From contig NZ_CP033877.1 in NCBI RefSeq assembly GCF_006970445.1, positions 1,620,750 to 1,684,749 of the forward strand: 64,000 nt of DNA. The letters are read 5' to 3'. Shown one piece after another: positions 7,827-16,197 of this stretch (position 1 is the stretch's first letter; every line of letters begins with the position of its first letter). A program made the translations under genes and the position numbers. The notes beneath the pieces were generated by a model. That model saw only the letters and a program-made list of their open reading frames with translations, had not been told where the DNA came from and ran no database searches. The DNA is from Stenotrophomonas maltophilia. GTDB lineage: Bacteria; Pseudomonadota; Gammaproteobacteria; Xanthomonadales; Xanthomonadaceae.

Positions 7827-8288
7827 ATGCAGTTCAGGATCGGCACCATCGAAGATGTCGCCACGTTGTGGGCGCTGCGCACGCGCTGTGTGCGCGAGAC
7901 CTGCAGCAGCCATTACCCGCCGGAGGTCATCGCGCCGTGGTCGGCCTCGCCACCGCCGCTGCAGTACGCGAGGCTGCTGGGGCAGGGTGGTTGCGTGGTG
8001 GCCGAGGACGGACAGGGCGGCCTGCTCGGTTTCGGCGTGTTCGATGCCGATGCCAATGAAGTCGACGCGCTGTTCGTCGATCCGGATCGTGGCGGAAAGG
8101 GGATCGGCCAGGCGCTGATGCAGCGCCTGTTGGCGATGGCCGATCGTGAGCGTGAGGTGGTGCTGTCGGCCTCGCTCAATGCCGTGCCGTTCTATCAACG
8201 GCAGGGCTTTGTCAGCGTGCGCGAGGAAGCCTATGCGCATCCCAGCGGTGTGGCGCTGGCCTCGGTGAGCATGCGCAGGCCATGGTGA
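7827..8288 (+). CDS. GNAT-family N-acetyltransferase
   Basis: This 153-residue protein has the GNAT fold and would transfer an acetyl group from acetyl-CoA to an unknown amine. The acetyl-CoA loop is seen as VDPDRGGKGIGQALMQRLL at about residues 90-108, preceded by the beta strand EVDALFVDP. The C-terminal SLNAVPFYQRQGF matches the usual N-A-xx-FY-x-xxGF motif. A strong AAGGAGG ribosome site sits 5 bases before the ATG. The gene is flanked on both sides by GTAG hairpins and is probably transcribed on its own. Confidence 0.9.
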   Translation: MQFRIGTIEDVATLWALRTRCVRETCSSHYPPEVIAPWSASPPPLQYARLLGQGGCVVAEDGQGGLLGFGVFDADANEVDALFVDPDRGGKGIGQALMQRLLAMADREREVVLSASLNAVPFYQRQGFVSVREEAYAHPSGVALASVSMRRPW

Positions 8289-8289
8289 T

Positions 8290-8315
8290 GTAGAGCCGGG
8301 CTTGCTCGACGCTAC
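8290..8315. repeat. GTAG-ended single hairpin (SMAG-type)
   Basis: GTAGAGCCGGGCTTGCTCGACGCTAC is one imperfect hairpin with complementary GTAG and CTAC ends. It lies between the convergent acetyltransferase and flavoprotein genes, only 2 bp after the acetyltransferase stop. Confidence 0.75.
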
Positions 8316-8325
8316 AACGCAGGCG

Positions 8326-9573
8326 TCACCGCCCGGCCAGCCAACCGATCACGCCCTCGGCGGCACGCAGGCCGCTGGCGTAGCACGCGGTCAGCAGGTA
8401 GCCGCCTGTCGGCGCTTCCCAGTCCAGCATCTCGCCGGCACAGAACACACCCGGCAGCGCCCGCAGCATCAGGTCATCATCGAGTGCGTCCAGGCGCACG
8501 CCACCGGCGGTGCTGATCACTTCGGCCATCGGCCGTGGCCGCAGCAGGCGCAGTGGCAGGCGTTTGAGCGTGGCGACCACGGCAGGCAGGTCGTTGCCCG
8601 CGTCCTTGCCGAGGATCTCGAACACCAGCGCGGCCTTTACCGCATCCAGGCCGGCCTGGCGGCGCAGGTGCTCACCGAAGCTGCGGCCCTTGCGCGGGCG
8701 TGACAGGTCGGCCAGCAGGCGCGCCTCGTCTCGGCCAGGCACCAGGTCCAGCCACAGCATGGCGTGTCCATCGCGGTTGATGGTCTCGCGCAGGTCGGCC
8801 GCCAACGCATAGATCAGGCTGCCTTCGATGCCGTACTCGCTGGCCACGCATTCGCCCTGCAGCGACTGTGGCTGTCCGGCCAGGTCGATCCAGTGCGCGA
8901 CCACCGGCTTCAACGGCGCGCCGGCATTGCGCTGGGCGAAGAATGGGGTCCAGTCCACGTCGAATCCGCAATTGGCCGACTGCAGTGGCGCGATGTCCAC
9001 GCCCCGCGCCTGCAGGGGCGCGACCCAGGCGCCATCACTACCCAGCTGAGGCCAGCTGCCGCCGCCCGTGGCCAGTACAGTGGCATCGGCGTGGATGTCG
9101 ATCTCGCCCGCCTCGGTGGCGAAACGCAGCACGCCCTCGTCGCCCCAGCCGATCCAGCGGTGGTTGGCATGCAGGCGCACGCCCTGTTCCTTCAGTCGGC
9201 GCACCCAGCCGCGCAGCAGTGGGGCTGCCTTGCGGTCAACCGGGAACACGCGGCCGGAGCTGCCCACATAGGTCTCCACGCCGAAGCCGGCAGCCCAGTC
9301 GCGCAGCGCCTGCGCGTCGAAGCCGTCCAGCCAGCGGCCCACGGCCGTGGACTGCTCGCGGTAGCGGCTGTCGAACAGCGGTCGCGGATCGGAGTGGGTG
9401 AGGTTGAGCCCTCCCTTGCCGGCGATCAGGAACTTGCGGCCAGGTGAACCCTTGGCCTCGTACAGGTCGACGTCCAGCCCGGCGGCGCGCAGGCGCTCGG
9501 CGGCGAACAGTCCGGCCGGGCCACCGCCGATGACGGCGACCCGATGGGGCGTTGCGGTATTACGGTTTGACAT
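8326..9573 (-). CDS. FAD-dependent oxidoreductase, HI0933/BaiN-like (TIGR03862 type)
   Basis: This flavoprotein of 415 residues has an N-terminal dinucleotide site VAVIGGGPAGLFAAERL and the family signature GRKFLIAGKGGLNLTHSD. It also has the second motif ATGGGSWPQLGSDG and the C-terminal FCAGEMLDWEAPTGGYLL that closes over FAD. It belongs to the HI0933-like group of putative NAD(P)/FAD oxidoreductases, whose substrates are mostly unknown. The ATG at 9573 overlaps the end of the upstream FKBP gene by 14 bases, which indicates one transcript. Confidence 0.88.
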   Translation of the reverse strand: MSNRNTATPHRVAVIGGGPAGLFAAERLRAAGLDVDLYEAKGSPGRKFLIAGKGGLNLTHSDPRPLFDSRYREQSTAVGRWLDGFDAQALRDWAAGFGVETYVGSSGRVFPVDRKAAPLLRGWVRRLKEQGVRLHANHRWIGWGDEGVLRFATEAGEIDIHADATVLATGGGSWPQLGSDGAWVAPLQARGVDIAPLQSANCGFDVDWTPFFAQRNAGAPLKPVVAHWIDLAGQPQSLQGECVASEYGIEGSLIYALAADLRETINRDGHAMLWLDLVPGRDEARLLADLSRPRKGRSFGEHLRRQAGLDAVKAALVFEILGKDAGNDLPAVVATLKRLPLRLLRPRPMAEVISTAGGVRLDALDDDLMLRALPGVFCAGEMLDWEAPTGGYLLTACYASGLRAAEGVIGWLAGR

Positions 9574-9994
9574 CGAGCAGCTCGACATCGAACACCAGCG
9601 ACGAGCCAGCCGGGATCGGGCCGACCCGGCGGTCGCCGTAGCCGTAGTCCGGCGGGATCATCAGCGTGCGCTTGCCGCCGACCTTCATGCCGGCCACGCC
9701 TTCATCCCAGCCGCGGATGACCTGGCCGGCGCCGAGGGCGAAGGTGAACGGTTGGCCACGGCTGACCGAGCTGTCGAAGGTCTTGCCGTGCTTGCTCTCG
9801 GTGCGGTTGTCGTAGATCCAGCCGGTGTAGTGCACGGTGACCTTGCTGCCGGAGACGGCCTCGGCGCCGGTGCCGGGCACGGTATCGATGCGTTCGAAGG
9901 TGGTGAGGGTGCCGCCCGGCGGCGGGCCGGAGGGCTCGCTCGAGCAGCCAACGGCGGCGAGGGACAGCAGCAGGGGGAGCAGCAGGCGGCGCAT
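9560..9994 (-). CDS. FKBP-type peptidyl-prolyl isomerase, lipoprotein
   Basis: This 144-residue protein has a signal peptide with a lipobox (SLAAVGCS), so it should be lipid-anchored in the periplasm. One FKBP domain follows, with VTVHYTGW, FDSSVSRGQPFTFALG, VIRGWDEGVAGM and PPDYGYG, the usual active-site segments. It should catalyse cis-trans isomerisation of proline bonds in secreted proteins. The ATG at 9994 was chosen because it starts the signal peptide. The gene overlaps the downstream flavoprotein gene, although the two functions are not obviously connected. Confidence 0.92.
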   Translation of the reverse strand: MRRLLLPLLLSLAAVGCSSEPSGPPPGGTLTTFERIDTVPGTGAEAVSGSKVTVHYTGWIYDNRTESKHGKTFDSSVSRGQPFTFALGAGQVIRGWDEGVAGMKVGGKRTLMIPPDYGYGDRRVGPIPAGSSLVFDVELLDVKP

Positions 9995-10064
9995 CGGGCG
10001 TCTCCGGTAGGGCGCAGGGCGAGGGCGGCAAGGGTAGCGCATCGGCGCCGGGTATCATGGGTAC

Positions 10065-10430
10065 ATGGCAAAACTCCTGCTCAATCTGCGCAATGTCGGC
10101 GACGACGAATATGCCGATGTCTGCACGCTGCTCGACCAGCACGGCATCGCCTGGTATCGCACCGAACCCAGCCCGTGGGGCATCTCCAATGGTGGCCTGT
10201 GGCTGCGCGAGGACGCCGATCATCCGCGTGCGAAGGCGCTGATGGCGGAGTACCAGGCGGCGCGCGGCGTGCGCGTGCGCGCCGAGCGCGAGCAGGCATT
10301 GCGCGAGGGTACGGCGGAAACCTTCGGTAGCCTGTTCCGGCGGCGGCCGCTGTTCGTGGTGCTGGTGCTGCTGGGAATGGCGGGTGCCGCGGCGCTGGTG
10401 CTGCTGCCGTTCATGCTGTTGCGGGGGTAA
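10065..10430 (+). CDS. DUF6164-like small membrane protein
   Basis: This 121-residue protein has a soluble N-terminal half starting MAKLLLNLRNVGDDE and containing the conserved-looking WYRTEPSPWGIS...GLWL segment. A basic stretch follows, then one C-terminal transmembrane hairpin (residues about 95-118). The N-terminal half resembles the DUF2007/DUF6164 type of small regulatory domain, and no biochemical role is known. It is divergent from the FKBP gene, with 70 bp between the starts. Confidence 0.75.
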   Translation: MAKLLLNLRNVGDDEYADVCTLLDQHGIAWYRTEPSPWGISNGGLWLREDADHPRAKALMAEYQAARGVRVRAEREQALREGTAETFGSLFRRRPLFVVLVLLGMAGAAALVLLPFMLLRG

Positions 10431-10442
10431 GGGGGCTTCTGG

Positions 10443-10648
10443 CCGGCAACAGCAAAAGCAACAGCAACAGCAACAGCAACAGCAGGCAATCCGTGGTGGG
10501 CAGGGCGGTGTGGGCAGGCGGGACACGCCGTAAACCCATCCTTGGGGGCTCGATGGCGCCATCCATGGCGCCAACGGTCCCGCCTGCCCACACCTCCCTG
10601 CCTCTGACAGTTCCCGTGATCTGTCGCAGATCCACGCCATGCGTGGAT
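10443..10648. repeat. Large structured repeat, copy A
   Basis: This is one of four copies in the window. It starts with a tail of CAACAG hexamers (about 10447-10485). Next come the 18-nt arm GGTGTGGGCAGGCGGGAC (10507-10524), a 52-nt core and the perfectly complementary arm (10577-10594). CTGACAGTT follows, and the copy ends in the hairpin ATCCACGCCATGCGTGGAT (10630-10648). On the minus strand the core forms GGCGCC-ATGGAT-GGCGCC and CCC-AAGGAT-GGG. The core differs from copy B at only about two positions, whereas the arms differ. It lies between two genes transcribed in the same direction. Confidence 0.8.
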
Positions 10649-10695
10649 GAACGTGAAAATCCGACCCTGGGGTGGTCTGGCGCTAAAATGGCGGC

Positions 10696-11463
10696 ATGAT
10701 CGCCAATACCGCTGCCTACCATTTCGCCGTCATCGACGCCCCCCAGGCCCTATGCGACCAGCTGCTGGCGCGTGCCGAGGCGGCGCAGCTGCGCGGCACG
10801 ATCCTGGTGGCCGGCGAGGGGCTGAACCTGTTCCTGGCAGGGGCGCCGGAAGCGGTCGAGGGCTTCTATGCGGCGCTGCGTGCCGATGCGCGCTTTGCCG
10901 ACATGCGGGTCAAGACCAGTCTGAGCGAGCACCAGCCGTTCGCGCGGCTGAAGGCCAAGGTGAAGGACGAGATCATCAGCTTCCGCCGCGATGACGGCCA
11001 GCCGCTGGACTATCCGCGCGCCCCGGCGGTCGATCCGGCCACCGTGCAGCGTTGGTTGCGGCAGGGGCATGATGACGCCGGCAAGCCGGTGGTGATGCTG
11101 GATACGCGCAACCTGCAGGAAGTGGAGTACGGCACGTTCAAGGATGCGCTGGTGCTGCCCATCCACAAGTTCACCGACCTGCCGGAGGCATTGGCGCCGC
11201 ACCGCGAAGCGCTGAAGGACAGCACCGTGGTCAGTTTCTGCACCGGCGGCATCCGCTGCGAGAAGGCCGCACTGTGGATGGCCAACGATGGCATGGACAA
11301 CGTGCTGCAGCTCGATGGTGGCATCCTTGGCTACTTCGAGGAGGTGGGCGGCGAAGGTTACGAAGGCCGCTGCTTCGTGTTCGACGAGCGCGTGGCGCTG
11401 GATGCCGAACTGAAGCCGATGGTCGACCAGGCGCTGCCGGAGCCGCGCCTCAGCGCGTTCTAA
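10696..11463 (+). CDS. trhO: tRNA uridine(34) hydroxylase TrhO (rhodanese-like, YceA family)
   Basis: TrhO hydroxylates uridine 34 of certain tRNAs using molecular oxygen, as a step toward 5-oxyacetyl- or 5-methoxyuridine. The 255 residues have the N-terminal acylphosphatase-like domain ([16 protein letters not shown]) and a rhodanese domain. The active-loop motif [10 protein letters not shown] has Cys182 and Cys188. The protein ends near residue 255, shorter than E. coli YceA with about 350, which is common in this family. A TAAAAT hexamer at 10684-10689 ends 6 bases before the ATG and there is no ribosome binding site, so the message may be leaderless. Confidence 0.93.
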   Translation: MIANTAAYHFAVIDAPQALCDQLLARAEAAQLRGTILVAGEGLNLFLAGAPEAVEGFYAALRADARFADMRVKTSLSEHQPFARLKAKVKDEIISFRRDDGQPLDYPRAPAVDPATVQRWLRQGHDDAGKPVVMLDTRNLQEVEYGTFKDALVLPIHKFTDLPEALAPHREALKDSTVVSFCTGGIRCEKAALWMANDGMDNVLQLDGGILGYFEEVGGEGYEGRCFVFDERVALDAELKPMVDQALPEPRLSAF

Positions 11464-11483
11464 GCCGGGACGCCGATTCCCCG

Positions 11484-11545
11484 GTAGAGCCGGCCGCTGG
11501 TCGGCTGCCAGGGCACGTTGCCTGCCGGCCAGCGGCCGGCACTAC
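11484..11545. repeat. GTAG-ended double hairpin (SMAG-type)
   Basis: Two facing hairpins: GTAGAGCCGGCCGCTGGTCGGC on the left and GCCGGCCAGCGGCCGGCACTAC on the right, with a short spacer between them. It follows trhO by 20 bp and probably acts in transcript ending or mRNA stability. Confidence 0.85.
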
Positions 11546-11663
11546 CGGATCAGCGCGGTCAGCGCTGAACCCGCCCCACGGGAATCAGCATCCCGCCACC
11601 GTCACTGGCCGCCGCGCCCGACCGACCCCATGCATGGGGGATCCTGTGACGGAAATACGCCTG

Positions 11664-12659
11664 ATGATCCCGTTGTCGATCCTTGACCTGGCCCCGGTCT
11701 GCGAGGGCAGTGACACCACCGCTGCCTTCGCCAACATGCTGGAGCTGGCCCAGCACGCCGATGCGCTGGGCTACCGCCGCTACTGGCTGGCCGAACACCA
11801 CAACATGCCTGGCATCGCCAGCGCGGCCACCGCCGTGCTGATCGGCCACGTCGCCGGTGGAACAAAGCGCATCCGCGTCGGTGCCGGCGGCATCATGCTG
11901 CCCAACCATGCGCCGCTGCAGGTGGCCGAGCAGTTCGGCACGCTGGCCTCGCTGTACCCAGACCGCATCGACCTCGGCCTGGGCCGTGCGCCGGGCACCG
12001 ATCAGCCGACCGCGCGCGCACTGCGCCGCTATTTCGACAGCGCCGACCAGTTCCCGCAGGACGTGCGCGAGCTGCTGCACTACTTCGAGCCGGTACAGCC
12101 CGGGCAGGCGGTGCAGGCCGTTCCCGGAGGCGGCCTGCGGGTGCCGACCTGGATCCTCGGTTCAAGCCTGTTTGGGGCGCGCATGGCCGCCTCGATGGGC
12201 CTGCCCTATGCGTTCGCCTCGCACTTCGCGCCCGACGTGATGGACGAGGCCTTGGCGGTGTATCGCCGCGAATTCCGCCCCTCGGCGACGTTGAAGCAGC
12301 CCCACGCGATGCTGGCGCTGAACGTCGTTGCCAGTGACAGCGAAGCCGAGTCGCGCCGCCTGTTCACCAGCCAGCAGCAGAGTTTCGTCAACCTGCGCCG
12401 TGGTCGGCCGGGCAAGATTCCGGCGCCGATCGACGACATTGAAACTTTCTGGGAACCGCATGAAAAGCTGGGTGTGGAGCGGGCATTGGCCTGCACCGTG
12501 CTGGGCGATCCGCAGCAGGTGGCGGAAGGTATCGCCGCGTTTGTCGAGCGCCACACGCCCGACGAACTGATGCTCACCGCCAACCTGTATGACCACCGCG
12601 CGCGCCTGCGTTCGTTCGAACTGACGATGCAGGCCTGGCACGCCCGCCACGCGGGCTGA
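11664..12659 (+). CDS. Luciferase-like flavin-dependent monooxygenase (YhbW-like)
   Basis: This 331-residue protein of the bacterial luciferase-like (LLM class) family uses reduced flavin to oxidise an unknown substrate. Family marks are the start [29 protein letters not shown] near 45, [27 protein letters not shown] and the later [15 protein letters not shown]. This is the single-subunit type close to E. coli YhbW. The ATG at 11664 matches the usual N-terminus. A GTG at 11646 and an ATG at 11634 lie in the same frame and would add 6 or 10 residues. Confidence 0.88.
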   Translation: MIPLSILDLAPVCEGSDTTAAFANMLELAQHADALGYRRYWLAEHHNMPGIASAATAVLIGHVAGGTKRIRVGAGGIMLPNHAPLQVAEQFGTLASLYPDRIDLGLGRAPGTDQPTARALRRYFDSADQFPQDVRELLHYFEPVQPGQAVQAVPGGGLRVPTWILGSSLFGARMAASMGLPYAFASHFAPDVMDEALAVYRREFRPSATLKQPHAMLALNVVASDSEAESRRLFTSQQQSFVNLRRGRPGKIPAPIDDIETFWEPHEKLGVERALACTVLGDPQQVAEGIAAFVERHTPDELMLTANLYDHRARLRSFELTMQAWHARHAG

Positions 12660-12727
12660 ACAATTGCGTCACGGCCCATTGCGGCCGAACCGCGTCTGAT
12701 GGGGGCTCACACCGATGGAGCCCCCAC

Positions 12728-13225
12728 ATGGCTGACACCCGCGCCGAGCACATTGCCCAGCTGGCAGAACTGATCAAGGACGTGGAGGTGGCGATGTTCA
12801 CCACCACCGGCGTCGACGGACGACTGTACAGCCGGCCGCTGGCCACCCAGCAGGTCAGCTTCGATGGTGACCTCTGGTTCGTCATCACTGCCGACAGCCC
12901 GAAAGTGGCCGAGATCGCGCTCGATCCGTACGTCAACGTGGCCTATGCCTCGCCTTCGAAGAACACCTATGTCTCGGTGGCGGGGCGTGCGCGCATCGTC
13001 GACGATCGCGCGAAGATCGAGGAGCTGTGGTCACCGGCGATGAAGCTGTTCTTCCCGGGCGGCAAGGACGACCCGAACCTGCGCCTGATCCACGTGCGCG
13101 CCGACTCGGCCGAGTACTGGGATGGTCCAGGCACGCTGCTGGGGACGGCGCTGAATTTCGTGCTGTCGGCCGTGCAGGATGAGCCGGCGCCGTTGGCCGA
13201 CAACGGGTTCATCGATCTTCGGTGA
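12728..13225 (+). CDS. Pyridoxamine 5'-phosphate oxidase-fold protein (general stress protein 26 type)
   Basis: This 165-residue protein has the split-barrel flavin-binding fold. Its motifs include VAMFTTTGVDGRLYSRPL, DGDLWFVITADSPK, VNVAYASPSKNTYVSVAGRARI and the C-terminal DSAEYWDGPG. These match the general stress protein 26 / PNPOx-like group, which bind FMN or FAD, but no reaction is known for most members. It does not resemble a true PdxH in length or C-terminus. It is a single gene, followed by a GTAG double hairpin. Confidence 0.85.
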   Translation: MADTRAEHIAQLAELIKDVEVAMFTTTGVDGRLYSRPLATQQVSFDGDLWFVITADSPKVAEIALDPYVNVAYASPSKNTYVSVAGRARIVDDRAKIEELWSPAMKLFFPGGKDDPNLRLIHVRADSAEYWDGPGTLLGTALNFVLSAVQDEPAPLADNGFIDLR

Positions 13226-13244
13226 TGACCGATGTCCGGTATTG

Positions 13245-13306
13245 GTAGTGCCGGACGCTGGCCGGCAAACCTGGAAACGTGGCAGCCGGCCAGCGGCCGG
13301 CTCTAC
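13245..13306. repeat. GTAG-ended double hairpin (SMAG-type)
   Basis: GTAGTGCCGGACGCTGGCCGGC faces GCCGGCCAGCGGCCGGCTCTAC across a short spacer. It lies between the stops of the convergent PNPOx-fold gene and the exoD-like gene. Confidence 0.85.
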
Positions 13307-13317
13307 CGGATTCCGGC

Positions 13318-13977
13318 TCAGAACCAGCGCTGGAACAACTCCACCGTATAGCCCACCAGCTGCCCCGAACTGAAACCGAAGAACGCGATCGCTGCCAGCG
13401 CCGCGATCCAGTTGAACAGCATCAGCGCGCCATCGCGTTCCAGCAGCGCCAGCGAGAACAGCAGCAACTGGAAGCCGAACAGGAAGTTGGTGAAGGGAAT
13501 CGGCAGCGACAGCAGCAGGCCCAGCAACACCAGCAGCAGGCCAGTGAAGGCGTGGGCGGGCAGCGGTGTCAGCAGCTGCGGCAGGCGCGGCTTCAGCATC
13601 TTGTCCAGGCGCCGAAGCGGGCGGTCAATGCGGTCCAGGAAACGGTGCATGGTGCTGCGCTTTGGGCCGCGCCGGGCGATGAAGCCGGGCAGCCAGGGGC
13701 GGCGCAGGCAGAACAGCATCTGCAGGCCGATCAGGATCACCAGCGGGCCGCTGACCGCACCGCCCATGCCCGGGATCGGGATGAACGACGGCAGGATCGC
13801 CACGAACAGGAACACGCCGAATGCGCTCTGCTGCAGGTTGCTGAGGATCTGGCCGAGCGGCATGTGCTCGGCGGGATCGCCGGAGGCGAACATCTCCAGC
13901 AGGGTACGGATGCCCTCGTTGCGGTAGGTCGGGCGCTGTTCGCCCGGACCCTGGCCGGCCTCAGGCGGTGAGTTCAT
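13318..13977 (-). CDS. ExoD-family membrane protein (exopolysaccharide synthesis type)
   Basis: This 219-residue integral membrane protein matches the ExoD family, first linked to exopolysaccharide production and alkali tolerance in rhizobia. The N-terminal half carries the family pattern LGQILSNLQQSAFGVFLFVAILPSFIP followed by GPLVILIGLQMLF. The second half has paired helices (TGLLLVLLGLLLSLPIPF and LLLFSLALLERDG) and a final helix. The exact function is not known. Its start overlaps the end of the CNNM-type gene by 17 bases, so the two form an operon. Confidence 0.85.
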   Translation of the reverse strand: MNSPPEAGQGPGEQRPTYRNEGIRTLLEMFASGDPAEHMPLGQILSNLQQSAFGVFLFVAILPSFIPIPGMGGAVSGPLVILIGLQMLFCLRRPWLPGFIARRGPKRSTMHRFLDRIDRPLRRLDKMLKPRLPQLLTPLPAHAFTGLLLVLLGLLLSLPIPFTNFLFGFQLLLFSLALLERDGALMLFNWIAALAAIAFFGFSSGQLVGYTVELFQRWF

Positions 13978-15274
13978 CGGCCTGCTCGTCGGACAGCGTG
14001 CGCAGCAGCAGCTTGTCCACCCGCGCACCGTCCAGATCGACCACCTCGAAGCGCCAGCCGGCCCAGTCGAAATACTCGCCTGCGTGCGGGATGCGGCCGA
14101 AGTAGTGGATGCACATGCCGGCCAGCGTGTAGTAGTCGCCATCCTCGGCATCGGGCAGGTCGTTGCTGCCGATCAGCTCGCGCAGGTCCTCGATCGGAAG
14201 CGAGCCGTCCACCAGCAGCGAGCCGTCCTCGCGGGTCACCACCAGCGCATCTTCGTCGGCGTTCTCTACTGCCTGCAGGCGGCCGACCACGGCGCCCATC
14301 AGGTCGCTGATGGTCACCAGGCCCTGGATCTCGCCGTACTCGTCCACCACCAGCGCCATCGACTGCTGTTCCTCGCGGAAGATCTCCAGCAGCTTCATCG
14401 CGTGGGTCGATTCGGAGACATAGAGCGGTTCGCGCAGGGTCTGGAACAGCGCGTTGTCGCCGCGCGCCATGCGCGTGGCCAGCGATTTCAGTTCAAGCAC
14501 GCCGACCACGTCCATGTCGTTGTCGCGCAGCACCGGGTAGCGCGAGAACTCGTGCTCGGCCATGATTTCCAGGTTGCGCTCCAGCCCGGCCTGAGTATCC
14601 AGCCAGGCGATGCGGTTGCGCGGCGTCATCAGGCTGTCGGCGGTGCGGTCGCCCAGGCGCATGACGCGGTTCATCATGTCGCGCTCGTGGGCGTCGATCA
14701 CGCCGGCCTCGTGGCTCTCGGCCACCAGCATGCGGATTTCTTCTTCCGTCACCGAGGCGACTTCATCCTTGCCCAGGCCGAACAGGCGCAATACCAGCTG
14801 GGTGGTCTTGGACAGCAGCCAGACGAAGGGCAGGGCCAACTTGGCCAGCCAGCTCATCGGCATCGCGACCAGGCCAGCAATGGCCTCGGAGCGCGTCAGT
14901 GCCAGGCGCTTGGGCACCAGTTCGCCGAAAATCAGCGTGATGAAGGTGATCAGACTGACCGCCAGTGCGGTGCCGATGTTGCCGGCATAGGCAAAGCCCG
15001 GCATCAGGCCCTGGATCCAGCCGCCGAAGGCCTCACCCAGCGCCTCACCGCCGAGATAGCCGGTCAGCACGCCGATCACGGTGATGCCGATCTGCACGGT
15101 GGACAGGAAGCTTTCCGGCTTCTCCGACAGCTCCAGCGCCTTGGCCGCACGCTTGGAGGTGGCGGCCATCTGCTTCAGGCGGCTCTTGCGCGAGGTCATG
15201 ACCGACATCTCGGACATGGCGAAGAAGCCGTTCAGCAGAACAAGCGCGAAGACAATCAGGATCATTTCAAACAC
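13961..15274 (-). CDS. CNNM/CorC-family membrane protein with CBS pair (hemolysin-type transporter)
   Basis: This 437-residue protein has the standard order of the family: a DUF21/CNNM transmembrane domain (residues 1-200, with the motif GELVPKRLAL), two CBS domains (about 215-335) and a C-terminal CorC_HlyC domain. Relatives export or sense magnesium or other divalent cations, and the old name hemolysin is misleading. The start is GTG at 15274 or ATG at 15265, three residues apart. The gene overlaps exoD downstream and is divergent from the phosphate operon. Confidence 0.88.
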   Translation of the reverse strand: MFEMILIVFALVLLNGFFAMSEMSVMTSRKSRLKQMAATSKRAAKALELSEKPESFLSTVQIGITVIGVLTGYLGGEALGEAFGGWIQGLMPGFAYAGNIGTALAVSLITFITLIFGELVPKRLALTRSEAIAGLVAMPMSWLAKLALPFVWLLSKTTQLVLRLFGLGKDEVASVTEEEIRMLVAESHEAGVIDAHERDMMNRVMRLGDRTADSLMTPRNRIAWLDTQAGLERNLEIMAEHEFSRYPVLRDNDMDVVGVLELKSLATRMARGDNALFQTLREPLYVSESTHAMKLLEIFREEQQSMALVVDEYGEIQGLVTISDLMGAVVGRLQAVENADEDALVVTREDGSLLVDGSLPIEDLRELIGSNDLPDAEDGDYYTLAGMCIHYFGRIPHAGEYFDWAGWRFEVVDLDGARVDKLLLRTLSDEQADELTA

Positions 15275-15492
15275 GGGCGTCGTCCCCGGTTGGTGGCAGG
15301 GAGGGCGGGTGCTGGCGATGGCGGCTGGCGCTCAGGAACGGGGTCCGGCGCGGCGCAGGGGGGTAAGGGTCGTCGTCCATAAGGTGCGCCCGAAGGCGCG
15401 CTGGCATCTTAGCAAAGGGGCGTGGCAGGGTGGCAACCGCCTGTTCAGGTTGGGGGTTCCAGAGCCCGGAAAAGGCGCGGGGATACCCGTGA

Positions 15493-15510
15493 TGGTCATC
15501 TAGCCGTCAT
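15493..15510 (+). promoter_or_regulatory. Candidate Pho box upstream of DUF47-pit
   Basis: TGGTCAT-CTAG-CCGTCAT is two 7-base direct repeats with a 4-base spacer, the 11-base period of PhoB sites (consensus CTGTCAT). The repeats match at 5 and 6 of 7 positions. A CATAAT hexamer at 15508-15513 overlaps the second repeat and may be the -10 element, which would place PhoB where it blocks rather than activates. Confidence 0.5.
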
Positions 15511-15557
15511 AATTCCGTCTGGTGCCGTCCTTCCCGCGACGGCTGACAGGTTTCTCA

Positions 15558-16184
15558 ATGTTCTCTCTGCAGACCATTTTCGGTTCCGGCAAACAGTTCT
15601 ACACCCTGCTCGATGAGGCTGCCGTCGCGGCTTCCGACGCCGCCAAGGCGCTGCATTCCATGCTGCGCGAGGCCGATCGCCAGCCCGCGCTGGACGCGTT
15701 CAAGCTGGCCCGCCTGCGCGAACGCGCGGCCTCGGACAAGATCAGCCAGGCGCTGGTGGACAGCTTCATGACCCCGATCGAGCGCGAAGACATCGAAGCG
15801 CTGGGCTCGGCGCTGTACAAGATTCCGAAGCAGATCGAGAAGTTCGCCGATCGCTATTCGCTGGCCACGACCCACCTGGAACACATCGACTTCGCGCCGC
15901 GCGCGGCGATGCTGGAACAGGCTGCCGGCGTGGTGGTGGAGATGGTGGCCGACCTGCGCCACATGAACCTGGACCGGATGACAGCGCTCAACGAGAAGCT
16001 GCGCTCGCTGGAGAACGAGGCCGACCGCCTGATGCTCGAGCTGTACCGCGACATCTATTCGGGCCGCCTGGACAACCTGCAGATGTTCCTGCTGAAGGAA
16101 TTCTTCGAGATCCTGGAAAAGGCCATCGACCGTTGCCGCGAGGCCGGCGTGGTGGCGTACCAGATCGTGTTGAAGAACAGCTGA
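15558..16184 (+). CDS. DUF47 (PhoU-like) accessory protein of the phosphate transporter
   Basis: This 208-residue all-helical protein belongs to the DUF47/PhoU-like family, whose genes are usually paired with pit. Such proteins are thought to gate or regulate the transporter. The sequence is rich in heptad-like helices and acidic motifs, such as LENEADRLMLELYRDIYS near residue 155, a segment typical of the family and probably metal-binding. It is 13 bp upstream of pit in the same direction, so they form an operon. A candidate Pho box lies 48 bp before the ATG. Confidence 0.92.
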   Translation: MFSLQTIFGSGKQFYTLLDEAAVAASDAAKALHSMLREADRQPALDAFKLARLRERAASDKISQALVDSFMTPIEREDIEALGSALYKIPKQIEKFADRYSLATTHLEHIDFAPRAAMLEQAAGVVVEMVADLRHMNLDRMTALNEKLRSLENEADRLMLELYRDIYSGRLDNLQMFLLKEFFEILEKAIDRCREAGVVAYQIVLKNS

Positions 16185-16197
16185 CGGACGCCGCCGC

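Noticed and set aside
10447..10485. CAACAG tract as a poly-glutamine or coding repeat
   Set aside because: It is outside any gene and forms the tail of the structured repeat. Copy B has a different unit (TTGCCGTTGATC) at the same place, so it is not coding.
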